Assembly: GCA_035578905.1 (NCBI GenBank)
Contig: JAQJVL010000567.1
Coordinates: 62,001 to 126,000 of the forward strand
DNA: 64,000 nt
DNA from: Stictocephala bisonia
Taxonomy: Eukaryota > Arthropoda > Insecta > Hemiptera > Membracidae
Direction: 5' to 3'
This document shows, in pieces, positions 55,415 to 64,000 of this stretch (within the stretch, counting starts at the first letter, position 1; every line of letters starts with the position of its first letter). A program made the position numbers and the translations under genes. The notes under the pieces were generated by a model. That model saw nothing but the letters and a program-made list of their open reading frames with translations, was not told where the DNA came from and made no database searches.

Positions 55415-56667
55415 TGTGAGGAATGTGACTATTTTAGTTTATTATGATTCATTAACTCATTTGTTAAAAATAATATTGTACTATAAAGTGAAACTATATT
55501 GATAGTTTTTTACTCTCAAGCTTAATGTGTCTTTTAAACAACTGTTTTCACCACTTAGTCTAAGCCATACATAGTTCAATTACAGTGCAGAACGATTAAC
55601 TTGTAAAGCAATCTACGAGATTTTCTTATGTGGATCTCGAAAATTTGTGCAGAAGTATACAAATGAAAAAAAATTAATTTATAATTAATCTTAATTTCAT
55701 ATTTACTAATCAATGATTGATTTGTTTCTGTATTCATAAAGCAATATTCTAACTCCATTTACAAGAAATAGAAATAGATAATGATTTAAAATGTTATAGT
55801 ATAAGCGGCTTTTTTAGGTAGGAATCAATCTGGAAATATCAGTATGTTCCGACTGTGAAAAAAAAACAAAAAAAAACAAAAACAAAAAAAAAACAAAACA
55901 AAGCAAGATAAGATTGTAGCAATCGATGAGAGCAACTTGAATTTTAATTGCGTTCAAGTGGAAGCCTCCTAGCCATAAACATGTGCGTCGAGACATAGCG
56001 TTATGTTTAATTGTGATAAAAAATGGAGGGGATAAAATTTAAATAACACGGAGGGAAGGCCGAGAAAGACAGGCTTTATGGCATAGATAGCACCAACCTA
56101 CACCGGCTAATTCCCGCTCATAATCAGCTGTATGCAGACGACACGCTGGCAAATCACTCAAGGGTATCTTCTGAGTTGGCCGCTGCGCCGCGCTGGCGTA
56201 TCTTCTGCCCGATAGTCAGCTGATCGTTTTACGATCCTGTTTCCGCCTGTCTCACGTCCTCCTCTTATCAGTTTTCAACACTTTAGTTGCAATGATGGTA
56301 ACTGGATAATTAATTTAAGAACACTTATTTTTAAGGAGGGTTAATAATGGCAGATCTTAATTTTCAACAAACCTTACGCAATTAGATGTATAAATCGTGG
56401 TTTAATGTTACGAAATATGCTATATTGTCTATTTCTTATTACTACTCTTGCTGCTCTTTCCAATAGTTTGAGGGCATACAATAATTGTTTTGTGAGATTA
56501 TTTGATTGCCCATGCAACATAACATTTACTATGTAGATTCATAATTATACTAAACTATAACTACTAGGCATACATAACAATTAATTACTATAAACGTATA
56601 AGTATATAGAAGGCAGGTTTGAGGTTATTATTAAGGCAGATTATTACCATCATTGATAATAGAAAAA
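55412..56667. other. Non-coding stretch, nothing recognised
   Basis: An (AAAAC)n-like tract at 55858-55900 may be a retroposon tail. About 56060-56280 is GC-richer (GGCCGCTGCGCCGCGCTGGC) without a recognised exon. Confidence 0.4.
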
Positions 56668-56830
56668 AAAAGACTGTCCACTCATATGATTCCCTTGAAA
56701 CCGGTTTTCATGTTCGGTGAAATTAGTTCTTGTTAGGTTTTCACAGGTTGCGCCAGCGGTTCCCCTCTCTTTATCTCTCTCTTCGTCCCTCTCTCTGTCT
56801 CTAACCAGCACACGCTGAAGTGACTATACC
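56668..56830 (+). repeat. Dispersed repeat, copy 2 of a pair
   Basis: Direct match to 4096-4245 (AGACTGTCCACTCATAT through CTGAAGTGACTA). Confidence 0.7.
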
Positions 56831-57060
56831 AGCCGTTTTAACTTTATCTCTGAGGTTTGTGGGCTAAACTGGAAAATCGACATAGGCAACGTCGCATCCA
56901 GACCGCCACAGCCCCCTCTAAATTTTATACTCACAATTGGGAAGAATATAGGAAGGTACAAATTTATTAATTAGGTTTATTTTTATAAATTTTATTTAGG
57001 TTATGAACTAAGAAAATATGCGCTGTCTTCCAACGTAATTATCCAATATTATTCGGGAAA

Positions 57061-57260
57061 TTAGTACTCTACAGCGTAAAAATATTATAGAAATGAGATC
57101 GATTTCGGTAAACCACATTTACCATCCTCAGACCAAATGGACCCACAAAGTAATAATACAGAAATCGATTACAATAATTTTGTATATTTTGTACCTATGT
57201 TGTAATAATACACTTGTGCTGTGTGACGTTTACTTGTATTTATACCAACAAATAATGCGT
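57061..57260 (-). repeat. Dispersed repeat with conserved hairpin, copy 1
   Basis: It shares with 62232-62400 the block ACATTTACCATCCWCAGACC, CACAAAG and a later TTGTA-GT-GTTACGTTT-like part. A third, weaker relative lies at about 57600-57670. GGTAAA and TTTACC (57107-57123) form a 6-bp stem. On the minus strand the motif reads CTGAGGA, stem, GAAA, which is the order of the hammerhead ribozyme core, although an extra T separates CTGAGGA from the stem. Confidence 0.55.
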
Positions 57261-58908
57261 TAAATAACAAACTAATTATTTATTAGGGCTTTAAAAACGC
57301 ATGGGAAAATGTTATATGTAAAGTAGCAGAATAAAATGAGATGAGTTTTACCCTTTTCTTATTAATCAATATGTCCGATATCCGTTTAAAACCACGAGAA
57401 AGAAACTGGACATACTGTTATCGGATAGATCATTTAATTAGACTATTATTAATTCAATGATTCAATTTGTAATTATATAATCACATATAAATATATTCTT
57501 AATTACGATATTAATTAGTGTTGGTAGATATACTAAAAAAACTGATTTTTCAAACAACCCAGATTAAGTATAAGCCCAAAATGCACAACATATTATAGTT
57601 AGGTTACATATATTTTGTGTATTTCGTACTTATAATAAATTTGTGTTGAGTGACGTTCACTTGTTTTGATCACATAAAACGCTAATATTCATTTGTTTAC
57701 GCCTTTTTATAGTTATTCAAACACCTTCACAGTGAGTCACAAGCTACTATGACTAGGTTATACAGTTGAATTACAGCATCTTAAAAATTGTCTCTTAAAG
57801 ATTATATATTTTTCCCATATAACCAGTTCTTTCCTCTGTGGTTAAGTTTGTTCCTAGGAGGGAGGTGGCAATACTGCAATCACCGATACCGCACAAATAG
57901 TCGCATTGATTTCCCATAGAATGCGCCATCAGTCGATCGCTTCGAGCCTTCCCATACAAATGGCTTCATTTCTACGGAACAATACCTTCAAGAAACGGGC
58001 TGACAAATTTATCGCTTGAGCCCTCGCTGCGGCGCGAGGCTTAGCTGCTTTATTTATTTACAGCGCGACACGACAGAGGGTGAGTTTTTGGGGGGTAAAA
58101 AATTTCCGAATAACTCGTAGCTCATCCGCGCGTCATCCATTCTTTCTCGCAGTTCCGGAGTGCCACTTTGCATTGAATTATGGGTCTTCTATTCGGTTGT
58201 TTCCTTTTTCTGTCTCATCCTGAATAATGTATGTCTCTTTTTAGTCGTTGTGTCTGAAACAAAGGATAATTTAATGCGTTGCTTGTCGCTCCGTGTTGTT
58301 GTGCCATATTTAGTTTTGCCACTCAACGAGCTCTAGCTTTGCCAACCAGCTTGCTTCTCCCTGCCAGTGGTTTGTTCCACCCCCTTCCTTTACAAGTCAC
58401 GAAAGTGTTTGTTTTTATCTTATTCTTCCTTTTCTTCAACTCGGATAGTTGCCCGAATTTAAAAATCACAAAATAATATTTGGTTGGGCTTTGGAGCAGG
58501 AAAGATTTATTCCCACCTAATTGAGGTATTCGTTCAGTTTTAATGATATTTAGTATGATGAAAGCGAAAGGTAATATTTTACCTCTCCTCAATTAATTGG
58601 AACTTTAACCATGTTTCCAAATAAGGATAGGGCAGTTAAGAATTCATCATAACCTAAATGTTTGTATAAGTTAATTTTGTTGTAACAGGTTACGATACTG
58701 CAACCAGTTTTATTTTATTTGTAAGGTTCTATATACTGTAAGAATATATACTTGTAAGAAAAAGGAGATCCTGTATTATTATTACAATATTCCAAAAAAG
58801 TAGGATGAGTTATCATAAATTTGTTAGGATATTGGTCAAAATCGGTTATATGCCGCAGAGTTTTTTCTTAACAGGACTGTTTTAGAGTTGAATCGAGAAA
58901 CATTCTAT
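57261..58908. other. Non-coding stretch with a GC-richer patch
   Basis: About 57855-58200 is GC-richer with CpGs (TCGCTGCGGCGCGAGGCTTA). It is the best candidate here for a conserved or promoter-like element but is not recognised. No exon seen. Confidence 0.35.
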
Positions 58909-58928
58909 CCTAACCTAACCTAACCTAA
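58909..58928. repeat. Interstitial (CCTAA)4 tract
   Basis: Four perfect units of the insect-type telomere motif. It is immediately followed by a 22-bp tandem array. Confidence 0.9.
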
Positions 58929-58931
58929 CAC

Positions 58932-59041
58932 AAGTTGATCACGGGCGCTACCCAAGCTGATCACGGTTGCTACCAAAGTTGATCTTGTATGCTACCCAAG
59001 CTGATCACGGATGCTATCCAAGCTGATCACGTATGCTACCC
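58932..59041. repeat. 22-bp tandem array, five units
   Basis: Five units of AAGCTGATCACGGATGCTAC (plus CC), exactly 22 bp each, with substitutions around TGATCACG. The TGATCA core is palindromic. Confidence 0.9.
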
Positions 59042-60688
59042 AACCTACACCGGCAGGATTGGCACTAAATCACTATTGGTTACTCCTCATACTGTCTTCT
59101 AACAACATATCGTCATTTTAGAACGCCCCAAGTTTATAGGAAAAATTTTATATTTTGCGGGCATATAACCGATTTTGACCTAGGATTATTTAGCTTATTT
59201 TCATTTCAGAAAACAGAGAGGACCCACCCACCTCCAAAGAGACAGATGGTTTAATGTCAATTACATTAATTCTTTCACGTATGTTATGGTCTACTTATGA
59301 CCGTCACCAGATATGACAGAGTGGGTATGTACATAAATGTATGAAGAGTGAAGTGAGTGGGTGGGCGTATACGGTCGTAGGCTAGCTGTAGCGATAGTCG
59401 ATGGGTTACTATTTATGTAGAAGTGTAAATTGACCACAATCTGTATCTGCGGGAAGGGTGGGTACGAAATAAAGACCGAGTGAGTGGGGCATGTGGGTGG
59501 GCCGTTATGAAGTATGTTTATATAGCAAGTGGTAAGAATGTGTTTAAAGAAGAGCGGATGGAGCACATCTCTAATTTATTTGATTTCTTTGTTATGTTCT
59601 AAGTTTCTAAACTGAATATGGTGCATATGTAGAAAGTGAAACATAGTTAATCGATTTACTTATTTTCACTGACGTTGATTAATATTCACAATGATTACAC
59701 TATCTCTACAAATTCTCCATCACCAACAAAATAAATGGTTCCAAAGAATTTGCACAAACTTTCTCCCCTATTAAACACTAAAAAATAAAAACTTCGAAAA
59801 TTACCAGTTTGATTCCCAAATATGTTTTTTGCCATAACTAAAAAACTAGCCAATTTAGAATCATGCAGTTTTTACTAAAATATTTTAAATTGTTAAATAG
59901 TGAAAATGTATTCAAAATCATTAGAGCCGGTTTTGAGAAAATTCTATTTTTTTATGTTTTTTAGCCATACAACATTTTTTTCAAAAAGTGAAAAAACGGT
60001 CTCAATATATTGGCTAAATACACCTACAGACCAAATTTCATAAAACCGTATCCATCCGTTTGGTCCCCAGCGAACTGCATACACACACAGACAGACACAC
60101 ACACACACACACGGACAGACATCAAAATTTTTTCGAAAAAAACACTTTTTTGGGCTTATGGGACCATATTATGGATTTTTAGACCAACTTGTAAAATAAA
60201 ATAATTTTTACGATCACAATACTTTCACTATGCTAACGCATATAAAATACCAAACAAATTGATCTAAAGATTGGAACGGGGTTATAAATAACAATTTAAA
60301 TAGCTTCTAAGTTGACCTCACATTTATGAGGCAATATCGTGTGTAAAGTGCAGTGGGTGGGTGGGCTTTTATAATAGCTTGAGTAGGCTATAAATGATGA
60401 ATATGGGAATTTTGTTGCTACATTCCACTTATTATATAGGTCTACGGCCAGCCTTACGTATGATACTTTTGCAAATATTATGGTTTTTCTGGTCTACATA
60501 AATCAAAAATATGCTTGAACCTGATCCCATTGATCACGGAAATGACAATGTTCTATCCCGCCATTTACTTTTTTATTCTAATTTGGTTATTAACCGAATT
60601 TTAGATACAAATAAACTATTAGGTGCAAGGAATTCTTGAAATGTTGGTGAATAAATATATTATCCCCATATCCTTGATATATACATTA
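59042..60688. other. Non-coding stretch with a retroelement-like tail
   Basis: About 59760-60190 contains AGACCAAATTTCATAAAACC, a Pu/Py-rich linker and CACACAGACAGACACACAC, a layout common at the 3' side of degraded arthropod retroelements. The family is not identified. A degenerate G-rich minisatellite (GAGTGGGTGGGC) lies at about 59350-59370, and GTGGGTGGGTGGGC at 60354-60366. Confidence 0.4.
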
Positions 60689-60690
60689 TA

Positions 60691-61138
60691 CGGGGGTGGA
60701 AAAATATAGAAACGCTTTCACAAAAACGTTATTTTTTCCATGGATAATTTAATTTTTTTAAATAATCGTGTTTCATAAAGTATAATGTTTGATCAGAATA
60801 ATTTACTTAAAACCGTAAAATAGTGTAGAAATAATATTGTTCAAATTAGTTACTTTGAAATTCAAATGACCGCTTCTCTGGAAAGAATAAACCTTTCGAA
60901 GTCCGGTTTGCGGCATTTAATTTCTCTTCATACCTTTGATTTGATACCAAACTCGACCTAGGCTTACATTGAAGATTTCCGTTCAACTCCTAGTGGGCCG
61001 TCCTCCTGAAAAGATGAAATGTCACTAATGGCGTCAAAAAGTATGTTCTTTGTAACCACGACCATGTACAAGATTTCACTTTTACAAGAGAAGTCATACA
61101 AAAGTTTTGAAAGCGTTTCCATACTTTTTTACACCCTG
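60691..61138. mobile_element. mariner/Tc1-type MITE
   Basis: 448 bp, flanked by TA on both sides (60689-60690 and 61139-61140). Imperfect TIRs are CGGGGGTGGAAAAATATAGA followed by AACGCTTTCA (left) and CAGGGTGTAAAAAAGTATGG followed by AAACGCTTTCA (right, read inward). Dinucleotide TA targets and CAGGGTG-type ends fit the Tc1/mariner superfamily. No transposase frame is present, so it is non-autonomous. Confidence 0.82.
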
Positions 61139-61364
61139 TATAAATTTATATTCATATGAAATCTTAAATTTCATTCGTTTACAAGTACTGTAAATAAAAT
61201 TTTAAACTGTACAATTTAAAAAATCGTAAGCTATTTTGTATTTTAAACAAGTTGATAAAACGTAATTAATTCTATTCAATAATCAATTGGCCTTCAATTA
61301 ATTCATGGCAAACACAAAACACATATGTGTTAGAGGACCAATACCATAGCCACCTCTGGCGGCT
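61139..61364. other. AT-rich spacer
   Basis: Nothing recognised. Confidence 0.5.
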
Positions 61365-61475
61365 ATACCACTACCCACCCATAGACGTACGGTGGTATTG
61401 GCCTACTCACTCACCGTATTTTGATAATGATACACCTTCTACCCATACACATATGGTTGTATTGGTGAATCGAAA
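61365..61475. repeat. G-rich dispersed minisatellite, decayed units
   Basis: Three diverged units (CCACCCATAGACGTACGGTG, CTCACTCACCGTA, CTACCCATACACATATGG) in the C-rich orientation. Confidence 0.75.
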
Positions 61476-61666
61476 CAAAGTATTGACCTATACTTTATAT
61501 GATATAGGCCTGAACATACTATATGGAATTTGAACATGAAAACAATTGTTTATTATTTAATTTATTTATAAATTAATTGATTTTATTGGTTGAATAATCG
61601 ATTGCAAATTCAACATTAAGATGTTAATATGTGTTACATAAGCAGGCTAGAACTATGTATAAGTTA

Positions 61667-61928
<262 letters not shown>

Positions 61929-62231
61929 TCTACAGATGAATACAGTGTATTCATTGGCAAGACAAACGCCAACGAGTTGGTATTTTTATCGCTTTTCCAT
62001 AATCGGAATGATAAATACTGTAGTGCAATTCTTTATCACTGCAGAATTTTTTATAGCCTACATTATTTAATTAATATTAATAGATTTTTCATATTTTCTA
62101 GAAGTATTTTTCTGTTCCAATAAATCAATTAAAAGTGTTGAATTAAAAATAATAATAATGAAAAATGTTATTTAAATACTTAAAAAGAAAGCAGTACAGT
62201 GGCGCTGTTGGAGGAACGCCAGTACAATGGT
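61929..62231. other. AT-rich spacer
   Basis: Nothing recognised. Confidence 0.5.
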
Positions 62232-62400
62232 ACAAAAAATATTAAGGTGATTGATTACAGTAAAATCACATTTACCATCCACAGACCAGAGGGATTCACA
62301 AAGGAATCGCCATGACGTTTGTATTGTTGTACTTTCAACGTGTTAAGCTTATGTTGTATGCTGTTACGTTTGTTATCTCAACTACACGTGATGAGCTAAT
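62232..62400 (-). repeat. Dispersed repeat with hairpin, copy 2
   Basis: Diverged partner of 57061-57260 (TCACATTTACCATCCACAGA, then TTCACAAAGG). The hairpin core is degraded: GAAA has become GTAA. Confidence 0.5.
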
Positions 62401-62975
62401 TGAGAAACCATCCCTTGGTATATGCTGTGGCAGGGGAACGAGCAGTGGTCTGTCTATCTACCCTATTGTTATTCCCTTCTAGTAACTTTTCCATATCACC
62501 CTTTAACCAACCCTCCTAATGGTAGATTATAGATCTGCAAACAAATTTTTTGAAGAGGAACAACTCAGTCATTTCAAATTTACTAAATGAATGTTTATGT
62601 ATATCTGTATATTTATATAATTTATAAAAATGACTGTTCTAAATTCAACTTTCTTTCAGGATATCATACCGTCAGGATGGATTATTAGTGTATAAGGCAT
62701 ATAATATATTTTTAAATAGTTTAGGACTAAACATGATGTTTTGTAATTTGTCCAAACTATTGATCTAATGTCCGTGGTTGCTTGATTGAGGCACATGTTG
62801 CTTGACAAATTTAGATCCCTTCCCACTAAATATATCGTATATATTGTATGGTTTTTTGTCAGCTCCCATTTTTATTTTTAATTTAAATATGTAAAAGTTG
62901 AGTTTTATACTTGGACAAAAAGTCCGAAAGTCATTATAATATAATAACAATTAAAAAAAAATAGTAAATCTCCTG
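62401..62975. other. AT-rich stretch, nothing recognised
   Basis: Downstream (3' side) of the retrotransposon on the minus strand. The T-rich run at 62953-62960 may be part of its tail. Confidence 0.45.
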
Positions 62976-64000
62976 TTACAAAGCTAAATCCAATCCATCA
63001 AGCCCTATAAGGCCTGCCTCACTCATTATATTTATGCTAGCTAATCCCTCAGTAAAACAGCGCAAGGGGCACTCTAAAACTATGTGATCCGTTGTTTGGA
63101 TAGACTCCCGCAATCACATGATTGATCTACTCTCAATCCTCATTTGTATTTCCAGTAGTTACATCTGCCCACCTAGTTCGGAACCGAATCAATAATGTCC
63201 ACTTTCTTCAAGGGAGGTTCATCCCACCAACAGGTATTGACGGATCGATAATAAGGAACTTATTTCGTTCATCAAAACTGTTCCACGCTATGGCCCACCT
63301 AGTATCGGGCGAGAAATTTGATCTGCTCAACTGAAAAGCAGTATGTAGAGGTGTGTTTCGAGATTTTAAGCGACCGTTCTGACATGGGAGATCCTGGGTA
63401 ATTGGGAGGTGCGGGGCATTCAAGATCTTATTGAATTCTTTAAGTAGTGCCTCCTGACGTCTTATTTCTGGAGGAGCTATATTGCACAGCACCGGGAACC
63501 AAGGTATTGGAGTTGTCATGAGAGTATCACTAATAGCTCTCAGGCTCAAAAGGCTGGAAGTTGGATATCAATCACTTTTGTATGCGCGCTATTTAGCCAT
63601 ACGGGATCACTGTATTCAGTAGCTGAATAAACCAGTGACAAAGCAGTAGTACCCAGGGCATGTTCTTTGGCTCCCCAAGTTGCTCCAGCAATATGATGTA
63701 GTCCATTTGCCTTGGTTTTAATTTTCGCTGCTCTTTTTTGAAGGTTGTTTTTAAACGTCAACGATCGATCTAACGTAACTCCCAGGTACTGTAGATGATC
63801 ATTGTGGTGGAGTTTTACACCATTTAGAAAGATATTTAATTTTCGATTAGCCAGTCGATTAATTAGGTGGAAGCAGGTTACTCTTGTTTTTGATGGGTTA
63901 CGATTCAGCGTCCAGGTTCTAAAATATTCTTCGAGTGCTGCAAGATCGTTTCTGATTGTTTCTTCAGCAGCTGTGAAGTCCTTGTGTTGATAAGCTAAAG
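62976..64000 (-). pseudogene. Jockey-like retrotransposon polyprotein, C-terminal half
   Basis: It enters from the right edge on the minus strand. From the edge it reads LAYQHKDFTAAEET, TWTLNRNPSKTRVTCFHL, LQYLGVTLDRSLTFKNNLQK, AKIKTKANGLHHIAGATWGA and LVYSATEYSDPVWLNSAHTK. These are the post-catalytic palm and thumb of jockey-type enzymes. A frameshift and stop at about 63547 follow QLPAF. The next frame carries IAPPEIRRQEALLKEF and RWAIAWNSFDE. After further stops the last frame reads IQTTDHIVLECPLRCF and ends GLDGLDLAL with the natural stop at 62976-62978. At least two frameshifts are present. It shares LAYQHKDF with 22471-23290 and its C-terminus with 38640-38811. The catalytic YADD lies beyond the window. 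Confidence 0.9.

Overview
The window looks like gene-poor, repeat-rich nuclear DNA from an arthropod, most probably an insect. It is strongly AT-rich and has no open reading frame with the length or composition of a host protein exon. It carries short (CCTAA)n tracts, the insect-type telomere motif, at 3535-3550, 58909-58928 and inside one transposon family. It also holds a eukaryotic tRNA gene with a Pol III terminator, tRNA-derived SINEs, non-LTR retrotransposon remnants, terminal-inverted-repeat (TIR) DNA transposons and many tandem arrays. I cannot name the species from sequence alone. No database search was possible, so family names rest on visible motifs, target-site duplications (TSDs) and within-window copy comparison.

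Layout. 1-9.4 kb: AT-rich DNA with a long inverted repeat (1868-3190), an LTR-like repeat (6280-6665) and the first copy of a TIR element. 9.4 kb: the only confident host gene, tRNA-Gly(UCC), on the minus strand. 11.8-13.6 kb: a nested 143-221 bp array. 15.7-16.7 kb: a decayed reverse transcriptase (minus). 17.7-20.6 kb: a G-rich 36-bp minisatellite and a TTAA-flanked element. 22.5-25.1 kb: a broken jockey-like retrotransposon carrying a nested MITE and running into a 152-bp satellite. 28.2-31.6 kb: a 71-bp satellite with a 639-bp higher-order unit. 34.3-35.2 kb: a 74-bp array. 40.0-42.7 kb: a perfect hairpin followed by an alternating 80/82-bp array. 44.6-45.7 kb: a 38-bp array and an older relative. 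47.7-55.4 kb: an E-box cluster, an LTR-like repeat, several SINEs, two TTAA elements, a complete non-autonomous hAT-type element, and a PIF/Harbinger-type element with a broken MADF-like exon. 57-64 kb: further repeats, a mariner-type MITE, a long GT microsatellite, and the 3' half of the same jockey-like family at the right edge.

How it works together. There is no operon or host pathway here. The logic is that of a transposon and satellite nursery. At least four TIR families are non-autonomous and would depend on transposases encoded elsewhere. The SINEs have their own Pol III boxes but need a LINE reverse transcriptase in trans. All three jockey-like fragments are dead. Seven distinct tandem arrays of 370 bp or more cover roughly 11 kb (about 18%), and several show higher-order structure typical of recent local amplification. 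The most informative objects are the hAT-type element with a perfect 8-bp TSD and subterminal TATCGATA boxes, the Harbinger-type element with a 3-bp TSD, a G-quadruplex-prone minisatellite scattered over about 50 kb, and a compact E-box cluster that could be regulatory.
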